This document shows positions 35,021 through 48,455 of a stretch of 64,000 nucleotides of DNA, piece after piece. Numbering within the stretch: position 1 is the stretch's first letter; each line of letters opens with the position of its first letter. A model generated the notes under the pieces. It made no database searches, had not been told where the DNA came from, and was given only the letters and a program-made list of their open reading frames with translations. This stretch comes from Heliocidaris tuberculata. Lineage: Eukaryota > Echinodermata > Echinoidea > Camarodonta > Echinometridae. The stretch lies in the NCBI GenBank assembly GCA_025618425.1, contig CM046842.1, positions 32,377,885-32,441,884 on the forward strand. Direction: 5' to 3'. The translations under genes and the position numbers were made by a program.

Positions 35021-35274
35021 TGAGAACAAAGCGAAAAAAAAACAACAACAACAAACAAATCGGCTCTGTCCAGACCTACATAGATACTGTCAGAGATTTT
35101 ATGTTGTGGGATCTGCCCCCCCCCCCCCATTCACTAAGGTAGTTTGCAGGCACAAACCCTGGTCAGTCGTAAAAGAGTGTCTGCACTGTAAGACTACCAC
35201 AGGCCCTGTACTATAGCTTTGCTGCTTCTAAGTTGCAAATTTGATTTTCATGTATTAAAAAGAGAAAACGCTCT

Positions 35275-36975
35275 TGCATCTGTTTGCAAAATAATCGGAT
35301 GCTAATTTGTAAACTACATTCAGTAAGGAAATCGGTCGCCAATTTTGTAATAGATATCTAGGTTTGTTTCCTTTGGGAACCATTGTTATTATTCCCAATT
35401 TTTGTGAGTTTGATAATTGTCCTGAGAAATACGCACAATTCAGTGATCTTACTAGAAAGTGTTTAATATCTTCCCAAAAGTAATGATAAAATTCTACAGT
35501 AAAACTATCTTGTCCGAGATTATTGTTTTTTATGAGTTTTAAAGTAGGATAGACCTAGTCAGCTCTGAGTGGACCTTCAAGTAATGAGGAATATTGTGAG
35601 GACAACTTAAGAATGTCAGGATTATTGGATTATATTTCCAAGTTTATTCCAACAGTTTCCTTTTCGGCATAAAGATTTGATTAAAATCAAACACTTCCCT
35701 GAGTATGTCTTTTTGCCTTTCTAAAATATTACCTTTTTCAGTCGATAACTGACGTATTTTTTTAAACTGATATTATTTTGCTTTTCCAAATTTAAAAAGA
35801 CTTAAGAAGGTTTTTCTCCAAACTGCATCCACTTTTTTTAGTTGATTAATTTCCTCTAATATAGATTCATATCATCAAATATTATCAGTTTTCTTTCTAA
35901 CTCTTCAGTTTTCTTTTCTAAATCCTTTTCCATGTTCACTCTTTCTTTCTTTTCTTTCTTTTTTTTTGGGGGGGGGGGGGGGCGAAGGAGGCATATGATA
36001 TTGCTTCTCCCCGTATTATCATCATTAAAGTTTCGAAAAATAACTGATCATTTACGATAAATTCACAATCACCCACTGTTCAATCATTTTGATCGAACTT
36101 TACTCCGTCTTTTGCTTAAAACAGAATAGTATCTTTTATCGTTTTCTTAATTTTCGAAACAAAACTTTCGTCTTCTAACAAGGAATTATTAAATTTCCAA
36201 GAACCAGGGCCACGTTTTATATGATTGAAACTGAGACTTAAACGAATTAAGGAGTGATCTGTTTGATACCAGAGAGAATATAAACTTTGTGCACCAATGA
36301 AAGAAGTTCTGAAAAAAAGTCTAATCTACTCTGTTTAAAAGGGGTAGGTTGCCGCCAAGTATAACATGTATAATATCTTTTTATCTGGAAATCTAATTCT
36401 CCAAGGATCACATAAATCTACTTCATTCTTCATATTATTTACTTGTTGTTTCGCATGTGGGTTATTAACATGCAAATAGTTATATGTGTCAAGGGTTGAA
36501 TCTTGTACCAAATTCCAGTCGCCACAAACAATAATATATGGATTCTCAAAATTTATTATAATTCGTTGAAGGTCAGCAAAGAAAAAAAAATGTTGGGTTG
36601 TCTGTATTCGGGCCATACAACGACGCAATAGTAATATCATATTCGTACAACGTTACATCTAAAACCGCAAAGTTCCCTGTATTATCTACTTCAAACCTAT
36701 TACCGGGAGAGTGTTCTTAAAAAGAATTGCTACTCCTGTTGAGTTGGACGTGTTGAAAGAGAGACAGGGAGGGGGGGGGGAATAAAAAACATTGACCTTC
36801 CCATCCCCTACGTATTTGAGTCTCTATATCTGGAACAAAGTGTGTATTCTGAATACAACAAACATCATATTGCTTTGATTTTAAATATAACAAAACATCT
36901 TGTCTTTTGCGACTATTTCCTAGGCCGCGATAATTCATGGAAATAAAAGTAACGTTATCATGTATCATACATAAT
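35275..36975 (-). mobile_element. L1/Tx1-like LINE relic, 5' part
   Basis: Minus strand. The endonuclease starts near 36965 with FISMNYRGLGNSRKRQDVLL and DVCCIQNTHF, continues through SLYGPN-type sequence near 36610 and VCGDWNLV (about 36500-36530), and ends with a DPWR-x-x-x-P segment near 36390. Reverse transcriptase sequence follows near 35290-35410 (LGIITMVPKGNKPRYLLQNW, then RPISLLNVVYKLAS), with the N-W-R-P-I-S-L-L-N signature of L1/Tx1 clades. The catalytic part of RT is missing beyond 35270. Stops, frameshifts and a poly-G/T tract (35945-35983) show it is dead. Confidence 0.75.
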
Positions 36976-39900
36976 ATTAATGAAGGAAAGAAAGGAGGAA
37001 CTACCTGTGGAAGTTTTCATTTTATGTACACAAACAAGAAACAAAAACAACTTTACAGCGACAAAAACATTACAATACACACAAAACAAAACAAAACACA
37101 CAAACGTTTGGACGCAACGCAGCGCATCAGAGCTGACTGACGACCAGCTGTGAAAGGACAATCAATCCCTAAGTTCCGGATCAATTTATGGAAATGTGTC
37201 AAAAAAAGAAAAATCTATGCCCCAAACCCATTGTGTTTTAGAACGGATGGGAGAGTTGTCCCCCACTACTTCACAGTGACATTACTGATTCGGCCAATTT
37301 GAGAAGTCCATAACTGTGTACAGTACGTCCCAGAAAAAACACGAAACCCTAAAGCAAAGGATTATTGTGACGAAACTATGTGCTCTATGACCGTAATTAT
37401 CCATTTGTATAAGGTACAAGGATTCTGCTTTCAAATGATACATTGATGTATTTCTACATACATGCCTTACCAACCTGCATCATTTTAAAAATGACAGAAA
37501 CCCACTTGTGTAGTTGACGGATTAACTCTAACTGAATTAAAGTCCACTGTTGACAATCAATGACCCTGAGGTGACACCCTTGTGATGTACAATGATGCGT
37601 CTTGCAACAAGGTTCAACCTTGGATTTAATGAGACAAGAGAAAAAATAATAAGTCTTTGCCTTGAATCACATTCATCATCAGCAATAAACATGTACCTCT
37701 TGTACTATGTGCCAGGTTAAATCTCATGTCTCTATTATACTTTGTCATTTCTATTTGCATTAGCAAAACATAAAATAAATCATTCACTGTGCCAACTGGC
37801 TATGAAAACTGTCTGAAGACAAAATATGTCATCCTCAGAGCATAAAGCTGTAACCATGGTAACATGGTAACCTAGTCATGATTCCTTATCAATATCATGA
37901 ATGAATATGTGGGTAAGCTCCCTGACTGACCCTGAGACCTGACCTACTTTCAGTCACATACCTCTTCATTCATGTGTAGTAATTACACTAAAATTCTTCC
38001 AATTAAATGCATCAAATTATATTATCTGAACTCTAGAAACCTTACTTTCATTTGTCTCATAAGTCATAACTTAATGCCCTCATAAACTATAACTCTTCTA
38101 TGTAAATTATACTTCATGCCTTAATTGACACACAACTAGATGTCAGGTTCAGTTACTGCATACATTACGTAACGTACATAGTCACATTAATGTACCGTAC
38201 ACATTATGCGTACACGTCTCATTCATGCTTGTGAACTTATTCATATCACAAATTTTGGATTGATTATTTTCTAACTTATACTTATAGGTCACCATTTCTA
38301 TAGTGAAAAGCATTAAATAAAGCAGTAAACATTCAACTTTCAGAGTATGAATCAATTTTCTACTTACAACACTGGGCTGGTATAAAAACAACAAAATAAC
38401 AGTAACTTTCAGTGACGACAATACAACAGGTTTCATGTGTCTATGAGGTTGCAAATTGCAAACGCCCTCTAATGCCCAGATGACAAATCCTAATCATCGG
38501 CTCTCGCCTATGACGTCATAAACACAGCTTCAGTCTACTTCAACTTGTACCAAATTTGGGTAAAAGCGTGAAAACGTTAGGATCACATGATCGCATGACC
38601 CGAAAAAAAAAAATCTTTAAAATATAACGAGAACATTGCTTTCATGTGCTACGTATTGATAATGGGGTAAGGTGGATTGCCTCATCATGAAATAAAAGAT
38701 AAACCACTTTTTGTTGATAGTGGGGGTAAAGAAAGGGCTTATGTTGTATTGAAATAGTATATGCAATCACTATGAACACACATTTTTGCATTGGTCAGAA
38801 CTGCCCCCTTTTTTAAGAACAGAGCAGACAGCAAGGTGATATTTTCATATAAAATAAAGTAAAGGGCACCTTCCATTGTCATCAAATGGTTATAGTATGA
38901 TATAAAGTGCACATAAGGCAGCAGCATTTCAGATTATGCAATTTTCAATCTCAGGATGGGTACCTTTTCAAATCAGAAGAGGGGCACTTTTTCATTGCTC
39001 GATGGATTTTTTTTTATTTGGGAAAATCCAGGGCACAAATGGATTCTTACACGCCATTTTCAAAACAATGTTGCTCTATGAAAAAATATAAGGATTAGTG
39101 CTATAAATGCGTCATTTGAAAGCATATTACTTCTGATTCATTAAAAACAAAGAATTATATTCAGACGGCTTACAGTTTGTTCGTATAACTCTTCGTTTCA
39201 GGGTTTCGTTTTTTCAAGGACTCACTTTATAGTGATTATAACTTTCAAAAATTCATAACTTTCATATTGATTGTCCGATTTCGTTCAAACTTTTACAATC
39301 TGCTTTTTTGATTTTTCTGGGGTTTTTCTCAGGGCGACTTGCCATTTGGGTTACATTTCCCTTTTATGTGGAAATAAATGAAATTCGTTTAATAGTTATC
39401 ACTACTAAAGTTTATGCATACCTAACTCAATTGTCATTTAATTTTGATTCAGAGTGAGGAGGTGAAATAAGAGTGTATATTTTAATTTATTAACTTATTT
39501 TTTAATTCACTTAAGACTGCCAGAAAAGTTCATCTTTGGATTATATTCACTGTTTTAAACCCGACGTCCCTAAACTGGTGAATCCATACTGCAAAACAGA
39601 GATGTCCGTTGTCCCTATATCATGCCCGGATAAACGACTGAATTAACAAAGACAAATATAGGTTTTATCGGTCAAATTCGCAAAATTAGTTTTAAAATTC
39701 ATTTTTCAAACGCTCGTATTCAAGCAATATGCTTGTCGCGTTTACTCCTTTGCTTCATATTAGTTTTCAGTAGTTCGAATTCATTTTCTCAGCGTCCAAA
39801 TGTGTGCTTCGAACATCCAAATTAAGTTATCGTCATTCAGTTTAAAGAGACCAAAGCGTCATTCAATTTCATTTATGACGACTCGGGTGCGGATTCTTGC

Positions 39901-40900
39901 TCGAGTTTTACTTTCCTGTTCATTAATAGACAGTCAAGTTAGCAGTATGTTCATTCATTTCCAAACAGGTTAAAGACTTTGCCTTTTATATGAATCTAAC
40001 TTCTTCAATTTTTTTCGTCATTTAAGTAATTTAATGTTTTTAAATGTAATTTGTTATTGCAAAGTGATGTAGTCATCTAATCACATGGGTGTAAATTGGA
40101 CTACCCTTAACTTTTCATATACTGTTTCGTTCAAATGTGTACAACGTATTTAAAGTAGCCTTTCACTTCATATTGTCTGTCTTTTTTATTTTGTCTAATC
40201 TTATTTTTTCAGTTGACCGTACCCTTTATTATTTCTTTTTTTTTTTGGTTATAGTCTCAACCCCCTATAGCAGGGGTGCTTACGGGGCTCGAGCAACCCT
40301 ACTTCATAGTCAGAAATCGTTCTGCGGTGCTTGCATTTGTTTATCAATTTTGTTTTGTTCAATGATTTTACCTTTTTTAGAATATATATCATTTTCATCA
40401 TTATCATTTATTCCTGATCTCTCACATTGCAAGAACACGACTTTACATATAAATTTTCTGAATCTTATCATCTAAAAATAATTTGAAAATTCGAAGGGAA
40501 GGAGTGCGTTGTTAAATCCATTCCTTCAATCGCGAACATACTTGTCGATTGATGAATTCGAATTCCCAAATATTCGCGATCCGAAGCTCACATGAATTTG
40601 AATGCTCATTGGGTTAAAATTTTAATTTGAATGTTCATTCTATCAAAATGCAAGATGAAAGTATGCGATTACTTGCCCTAAAAATCAAATTGAATGCTCA
40701 TTTAGGCAATTCTTGCGTTTCACAATCCTTATGCCCTCATTCGGTTCAGTTGCAACAGTCACTCTAATGCGTTAATTTTGTGAGATGGACCGACAACTTT
40801 CTCGACAAATCAGCACGCTGGTTATTCAGCGCACGCTATAGCTGGTGAGACATCACCGGGAGCCCGCCCCGCTAGCTGCCGCTCATAAAGTCCCAGCACA
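36976..40900. other. Long gene-free intronic stretch
   Basis: About 3.9 kb with no open frame or repeat I recognise as a gene. The CATAACTTTCATATTGATTG and TCCGATTTCGTTCAAACTTT words at 39260-39290 resemble the right arm of the TTAA MITE at 47469-48060, so a MITE fragment probably lies around 39100-39365. Confidence 0.5.
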
Positions 40901-40926
40901 TCATTTCGCTTTTCGGTCTGGATTAT

Positions 40927-41115
40927 TTGACATTGTCATCATGGGCTTCTTTTCGTAAAGTTGCAGAATGTTATTCTCATACTTCAAAGAAAAACAGTCT
41001 TGCAAAGTATCCATGGATGGCAGATGTAACGTGGGTGAAATTTCCACGGAAAGACAAGCAATCCATGACGAGATGGAAGCTAATTTGGCGCGGTGGCAAA
41101 AGCAGCGATGATAAT
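40927..41115 (+). pseudogene. Possible THAP-type zinc-finger fragment
   Basis: The frame reads KVAECYSHTSKKNSLAKYPW, then VTWVKFPRKDKQSMTRWKLI. The order C...N-S...V-x-W-x-x-FP...W recalls the THAP C2CH DNA-binding domain (C-x-x-C, FP, W), which is common in transposases and host factors of marine invertebrates. The first Cys is not in frame and the C-x-x-H end is lost where a poly-C/poly-G repeat begins (41127). An ATG at 40941 starts MGFF but is out of frame with the rest. Weak call. Confidence 0.3.
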
Positions 41116-42770
41116 GTTATTGACACCCCCACCCCCCCCGGGGGGGGGGGGGGTCATCAGTATAAAATGTGCAGTGTGTCTGTGCCGCGGAGAAGACCCC
41201 CATTTTTACACTCAAATATCCGTTCCAAAGCATACCATTCTTTTCTTGTTGCAAAAAGAAGAGAGAAAAACCGTTACAAAGCACCGCTTTTTTTCATTCC
41301 GTCGTTCCGGCCGTCCTGGCCCGTCCCGGCCCGTTTCGAAGAATATCATTTTTGGTGAAAAGTTGAAAACGAATTTCATTCCAGGTGCTTAATTCTTCCG
41401 GGCTTTCCCCATTGCTTCAATCTGGTTCCAATCTACCTCAGGGAATTCAGTTTTCATTCATGCTGAGCGCAAATGCATGCGAATTAACCCTGCTTATATG
41501 AATACACACACCATAGACTTGCCATGACACACAGCCAATGGGAGCTTTTTGGAACCAGTTCTGTAGCATTATATTTATATTGTAATCCACTTCCAAAGAC
41601 TACCTTTTCCCAAAAATGTTAGTAGTTCCGAAGACCACCCTTTTCATGATACGCTTTCCGAATCCCCTTTTTTGTCTTGCCAGTTGCACATACGTACTTT
41701 TTGGGTCGAATCCCCCCCCCCCCCCCCCGGTTCTAAGTGATCACAGACTTCTAACACTTCATATTTTCCACGGCTAGCTGTCACTGCTAGGTCTAATAGC
41801 TCATCCTTCTTCTTCCCTGTGCTTGGGATACCTCGGTCAGTTAAATACTTCTTTACTGGTCAACTCTCATAATTCCGCGAAACCCACTCCAGGCGTCTGC
41901 TATCTTAGAAATATTTGTCGACCCTCGGGTTGAAGGGCACACACGAGTAATTCGGGCCCCCATAGTAACACGTGTTAAATTGAAGCACATCAAAATTCAT
42001 ATTTAAATAGTCTCTCTACAAAAATTGTTTTAACTGACAGAGTAGCAACTACACTGACGGTACTACAAAATTAGGTACTTTATTTGGGCACTTAAACGGC
42101 TACATCAAATACTGTGAAGGCTGAAACGAGGCTAATCACGAACTACGACTTTTCACTGCTGTGAACAGTGCAAATGCACTGCAGATCAAATAATTCCTCT
42201 AAAATACCCAAAGGCGTCCAAGATTCCAGATAGGGGTGAAATATGAAAGAATGTGACTTCCAAGCACCATTTCTCTTGAAAAGATTTTCAGCCGACAAGT
42301 ATTCAATTTTATATGAATATTTTTGTTCAGCTACCATTACGTCATCTTACTTACGCTAGTCCCAAATTTATCGGCAGCGGATGAATTACTCGTGTGTGCC
42401 CTGAAGAATAGGCCTCTCATGGTATGAACGTTGGTGGTACATGTATTGTGAAAAACGAGCATTTAATGTTGTTCTTGATGAACATTCAAATTCACATGAA
42501 ATCGAGCGACTGTGCATCAATTTAGCTGCTGTTTTTATTAATTTTACCGGCAAAACTTATAATAATACATCGAGGTCTAAGAAGAAACTTGTAATTATTT
42601 ATATTTTCTTTAGAAATCACAAGGGAACTTTGGGGTTTGGCACAAACTTTTAATGTGCCTTGTTTGTTTACCCTGGTCTTTACATTTAGAATAATGGTGC
42701 GCAATTTAATTCGAACTTTAATAAGTTCATTGGAGTGCTAGATAATTTTGTTTCTCTTTGCGTTTCTACA
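41116..42770. other. No gene recognised before the NACHT exon
   Basis: There are poly-C/poly-G tracts at 41127-41153 and a poly-C run at 41710-41729. Short frames at 42143-42337 (minus) and 42441-42653 (plus) have no recognisable motif. The end of this stretch supplies a pyrimidine-rich tract and acceptor for the next exon. Confidence 0.5.
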
Positions 42771-42777
42771 ATTCCAG

Positions 42778-44358
42778 ATTTCGATAGTAGGAAGATCTCG
42801 GAGTCTTTGACTGTCAAGCGATGTCGTGAAATATTGGCGAACAAATACCTCGATTCATTATGCAAAATCCAGATGGCTCCATGGAATCCAAATGCTGTTG
42901 CTGAGATCAATGACATGCACACGGTTGTCACTATGTTGAAGAAAGACGCACAAGGAAAAGACAAAAATGAAATACTCCAAGGGTCTGTTAGTGAAATATT
43001 TTCAACGGAAGTAAACGGCAGACTACCAGTTCGAGTCCTCATTTCGGCACCCGCTGGACGAGGGAAGACAACAGCTGTCGCTAAAATGGCTTACGACTGG
43101 GCCAACAGAGTGGAGCAGGGATCATCCCATGAAAACTTACCTCTACTATTTGTTGTTAAGCTACGAAACACAAACAAGCAGACATCAATCGCAGAAGCAA
43201 TCAGATCTCAGCTATTGAGTGACGTTGCCGACCTAACCGAAGATGGGTTACATAGGTTTATCAGAGAAAATCAGGACATTTGTCACATCGTACTAGACGG
43301 GTTAGATGAGTATGCCGGTATCACTGCAAACAAAGGTTTGGGAAGCAACATTGTCGATGTGATGCTGTGGGAGGAATATCCAGAGTGTAAAGTCCTTGTA
43401 ACAACACGCCCTCACCTCGAGAACTTCTTCAATCAGGGAGAACTTCCAAGGGTATACACAAAGATGTGGATAGAAGGATTCTCGCATAATAGCTCAAGGG
43501 AGTATATCGACAAGTTTTTTACCTCGACTTCGAATCCTCTAACGGACAAGGTCTGAAAGATTACCTCGATGGCAACCACTGATTAATGAACTTGTTATAA
43601 CACCATTATTTTGTCTCATGGTATGCCACTTGTGGAGCGAGGGCCTGCTGAAGAGTGATACTACTACCCAAACAGAACTACTGGACAGCGTGAATTTATT
43701 TTTTATGCACCATGCAAATGCCCGATCAAAGACAAAAAACAAGATAACAGAGGAAAAACTAGGTGAAGTCATTTGTAAACTTGGTAAGGTTGCTCTTGCT
43801 GGTCTACTTGATGATGCTAAAAAGGTCGTTTTCACACCTCATGATTTCAGAAAGGTTCCTGCTATCATTGCCATGGCAAGTGAGCTCGGGATAATATCAG
43901 AGACAACTGTTCTACCAAAAGGCCTTCCAAGATCCCACAAGACCACTTCCACTACCATCGAATTCTATCACAAAATTGCGCAGGAGCACTCGGCTGGGAA
44001 ATATCTCGCAGCTGAATCGAAGAAACGATTGTGGCCATGGCAGACTTCCAAGTTGGATAGAATACTGAACAAAATAGAAACAAACATTGGCGACTACGAG
44101 AATCTCATCCGATTCGCTGCTGGCACGGATAATGGCCTCTGTATCCAAATAATGGGGGCGCTCCTTGCCAACAGCTTTTTGGATGAGAGCGAGCGATATC
44201 GCATTCTCCTTGACTGCTCATCAGAGACCACGGGCATGGAAGGAAACGTGTCTTCGTTGGTTCAAAGATGCGTAACTGCACGAAGTATAGTTCTCAAGTC
44301 ACCGACTGTCTACACCGTTATTGGAATGCAGAATCTGCCACAACAGCTGAAAAATCAG
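42778..44358 (+). CDS. NLR-like receptor: NACHT and winged-helix exon, two apparent frameshifts
   Basis: The exon runs from TACAATTCCAG| to AATCAG|GTATGC (phase 1 in, phase 0 out). It carries Walker A (SAPAGRGKTT, about 43044-43076), the NACHT segment LLFVVKLRN, Walker B (HIVLDGLDEY, 43284-43313) and the sensor strand KVLVTTRPH (about 43389-43415). These are the ATP-binding and oligomerising parts of NLR receptors. Downstream come LINELVITPLFCLMVCHLW and the winged-helix signature FYHKIAQEHSAGKYLA. The reading frame slips by one base near 43537 and again near 43577; each slip looks like a 1-nt deletion. Allowing for both, the exon spans 527 codons in consistent phase. It is a decaying allele or paralogue, or contains sequencing errors. 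Confidence 0.85.
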
Positions 44359-45690
44359 GTATGCAGACTTCCAGCTAAGTAGTCTAGATTCTATCCGTTT
44401 TTTATATTTGGTTTATTCCCTAACGCTGCTCTTTCTCTACACGCATATCCCACACAGAGCGCGACTCTCCACTAATCGCGCGATCCCCACAATTTCACCC
44501 GTCGAAAAAAAACGTCTAGAAGCTTTTGCCATGATGCGGGGTCAAAAGTTCACGCTAATATATTCTGACGTAATGCCTGGTCGCACGCTGTAATGAATAT
44601 GCATAAGTAAGATCGTCGATTCAGTGTGTGTGTGTGTGTGTGCAAGGAGTTATCACAGAACTTTGATTTGATAACTCTTTGTGTTGGTGAACTTTCTGTA
44701 GTATCTGCACTGATTCCAAAAATAACCCTACTCATGTCACGGTTATCCCTCTGCCTTTGGACAGGCAGCGGAAAAGCTTTGACCACTTATTGACCAAAAA
44801 TAACCATTTTGATTACACATTGTTTTATTGAATCAGAGCAAAGAAGGATTTGGTAGGCCCCAAAAATAACAATTTGTGTCCCTTCCCCCCGAAATGTGAT
44901 TTAATTTTTTTAATCAGCATCATTAAAGGAGTGGGTCTCGATATCCAAAATTGATGTGAAAATGTGTGTAGGTTCCAAAACAATAAAATTATTCATTGTA
45001 CTTCAATCGTTTTGACCATTTCGATTATTATGCCCACTTTGATCCACTATGACTACATGATTGTATTTGCAAATTTCAATGAGAAACTAAAAATTAGTGA
45101 GCAGCAACGGACTTCCTCCCCAAAAGAACAATTTTGGTGGGGAAGATCTAAGTATACTTTTGCTCTGATTCCAAGAATGTCAGTCGAATAGGCCTTACTC
45201 AGGACATTCTGGTCGTTATGGTCACTTTTTGACTCGGAATAACCATTACACCACTCCTTCTATGTCCGAAATCAATTATTGGATGTATTTATTCCGTTCT
45301 GAAAATGTCGGTAATATGACCATTTTGCTTATTTTCTGTTAGAAAGTTGAAATTATACTGAGCAGGAAGGTTTCCGTTTGGCTTCCTAACCGTGAAAAAC
45401 AAATGGGAAACGGTTTGAAAAGCTCATCGTATGCGAGGGTCGATTTGGAAGGGCTATATCAGTTTTAGCGTTGGGGTGTATTATTTTCTCAACGGATCGC
45501 GTTCGTGCGCGAACAGTCCAGGCAGTGGACTACCAGCTAAGCCGCACTTGGACAAATAATGAGTATGATTGATAAAATGTAAATTCTTTAGGGATGTAAA
45601 TTCCTTTAGCTGAAAAATCATGTATGCAGACTTCCAGCTAAGCGTCACTTGGACAAATAATAAGTATGATTGATAAAATGTAAATTCCTT
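44346..45690. repeat. Repeated fragment of the NACHT exon end and donor
   Basis: The exon end and donor (44345-44378: GCTGAAAAATCA, GTATGCAG, ACTTCCAGCTAAG) recur at about 45609-45642 with the donor changed from CAGGTATG to CATGTATG. A further copy of the GCTAAG...CACTTGGACAAATAAT part lies at about 45530-45590. The latter two copies form a 90-bp tandem pair. Confidence 0.65.
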
Positions 45691-47468
45691 TAGGGATTTT
45701 AAAGACTTAATTTATCATTTATTTACAGCGCTGCGATCGGCTTCTTCCAATTAAATGAATATACATGTATTTTAAAACACAGGACATAATCTGGAGACTA
45801 CATATTTAAAACAAATTCGTTTGCATATTGCTTGTAGTTTTAAAGAAAACATAGGGAGAGAAAAAAAGAAGAAATGTCAATCAGGTAAACTACGAAAAGA
45901 GCACGCGAAAGAGTCGACAAAGGCACTTTCTAAAAACAAAAACAAAGGAGATATACATTTTACTTATTCAGAGTTAGATCGTCCTGTGCTATTGACCACA
46001 CAGGGCAGCAAGCAAAAGATTTTACGCGAGAGAAAATGGCACACACACAACGAATACTTTGGAATGTTCATGCATTTGAAACAGAAGTTTCGGAACGGGC
46101 AATATCCCTGTGGAAAACTACTAGATAGAATGCATAGAATTTAGCCGGGATTTACCTTATATGCTATGAGTTTTTCATCACTATTGGTAAACAACGATTA
46201 AAGATACTGAACCCCTTTTGCAGCCCTAAATTTTTAAGTTGTGTGAATATACGATACATTACAAAATAATAATAATTGGAAAACTTGAGCCGATGTGAAA
46301 GAATTTTAATTTGCTTTTAAGTAAGTAATAACAACAATCTGGTAACTCTTTATGCTTTTTTTACTCGAAAAAAAATCGCGTAAGTTTTTAAATCATGTTT
46401 TGACCGTAACTAGTACATGTACATGTACTTGCGTTGATTTCTGAATAGCTCCCTCTGCGACAAAAGCAATATTTTAATTTCTTAAAAAGGAGTTATAGAA
46501 CTTGTGATCTTGAAATTTCATAGGCAGTATCTACATGATGTCTACTAAACATGTGCAGAGTTTAGCGGAATGTACCTTTTAGAAAGTACCCTTTAGAATG
46601 TACCTTTTTACAAAGAAATATCTCTCCACGAACCTTTAGCAGACAATTAATCATTATTTTACTGATTTCATAACCCTGTTGTGGTACAAAGGCTAAACTT
46701 GATGAGCACTTTGCTGTTAGTCTAGTCGGAAATAGGGGTTCCCGTGCGCCATCGAGATACAAAGTTTTTTGTTATGCCTGAAGTGTCTAGATAATGAATT
46801 ATATTATGTTCCTATTGCCATATCGTGTCCCATGGGGTTCAAAATTGGCCATTTTGGGGGCCATCTTGGATTTTTGATTCAATTTCATAATGAGCATATC
46901 TTTTAAATTAGACATCATGCAAGTATGAATAAAATAATCTTCTGGGTAATATTAGTATAAGAAGTCGATTCAGAGAGTTATTTTTGTAATTTGATTGACC
47001 TGGATTCCACTAAACATAAAAAAGTATTTTAAAAAGTGCTAAATTTTTAACAAAAATTCGGGCGTCCTAACACCATCACGTTTTTGTTCTACTTGTAGAA
47101 ATTAAAATATCCTATTAATTTTGCTACAGTATGTTGAGAAGAATATTATAATCATGATTTTGATGTATAAATGAGCACTTATACTGAAATGGTGTCCCAG
47201 TATGGTCAACCTAATGACACCTCTCAGATTAGGAAATAATGGTGTTTTTCACACACAGTCGAGGCTATTGTGTGCGAAACCCCATATATAGACGTATGCA
47301 TTGTGTATGTGACACTGTGTTAAGAGAGGCACGGCTGAGACACTCTATACCAGCATGACTGGCAAGATTTGTACGTTAAGTTTTCTGTCTACGTGCATTT
47401 TCTTGTAAGGAATTTCACCCCCCCCCCCCTTCAAAATATACATTGAGTACTTTATATTGCTTGATGCT
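44383..47468. other. Intron, no gene recognised
   Basis: A (GT)n tract lies at 44625-44641 and a poly-C run at 47419-47429. The 107-codon frame at 45821-46144 is lysine-rich and opens with TTG; it has no recognisable domain. Confidence 0.4.
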
Positions 47469-48060
47469 TTAAAGGGAAATCCAACCTTAATAGCAAGTTG
47501 CTTTGAAAGAAAGAGGAAAAATCAGAGAAGCAGATTGGTGAAAGTTTGAACGAAATCGGACAAGCAATAAGAAAGTGATGAATTTTTGAAAGTTGTAATC
47601 ACTATGCTTATGGGAATTTCAAATTGGCCGAATAGGTAATGTCACTGTGATGTAGCTGTGGACAACTCCCCCATTCGCTCTAACACACAAAATGACTAAA
47701 ATGTCACTTTTTTTCAAAATGCATAACTCAGGAGGATCTTTTCATTCATGAAGACCTATAACAATATGCTATCTCCAATATATTTTGAGTACAGCCCCGA
47801 GGGTAAAAGCGCCTCGAAGAAAACCGCAAATTAATGATATTTTTGTGTACGACAAATGGGAGAGTTGTCCACAAAAATGTTACAATTGACTGACCAAATT
47901 GACAATTTGAGATTCGCATAGATGTAGTGATCTCATTTTTCAAACATCCATAACTTTCTTAGTCCTTGTCCGATTTCTTTCAAACTTTCACCATCCTGTT
48001 TTTCTTATTTTTCTGCTTTCACACAAATCATCTTATTACCAAGGTTGGATTGCCCTTTAA
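47469..48060. mobile_element. 592-bp TTAA MITE
   Basis: TTAA at 47469-47472 and 48057-48060 bound ends TTAAAGGGAAATCCAACCTT and AAGGTTGGATTGCCCTTTAA. Pairing continues inward: GTGAAAGTTTGAACGAAATC near 47540 against GATTTCTTTCAAACTTTCAC near 47970. It is related to the elements at 16535-17039 and 58325-58805. Confidence 0.8.
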
Positions 48061-48414
48061 GATCAGACAGTAAAATTAATAATTTGATACGAAATCGAAG
48101 ATATATATGAAAGTAGATTATACGGTAAGATTTGCTTGCCTGTCTTGACGGGTTTGTATATCCGTTTCTCATTGTATGGGCTTCGAATACATAGTTTGTT
48201 ATAACCGGTATATGCCATATAATCTTAGAATAGTGGGTCAACAATTCATGAAGATTACTGGGAATGATTTGTTTTATCAATGAGTAGCATTATGTCTACC
48301 TTTGGAGTCCTAGAGATTATCTCATAATGAACTAAGGTATCAGAATGGAGACATGCGAAAGAGGAAAAGAAGATGTACAGACCAAGAGGGGGAGGGAAGA
48401 AACGAGCAGAGAGG

Positions 48415-48418
48415 TTAC

Positions 48419-48455
<37 letters not shown>

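Noticed and set aside
45821..46144. Lys-rich 107-codon frame
   Set aside because: It starts with TTG, has biased composition and no splice-consistent context in the NLR gene.
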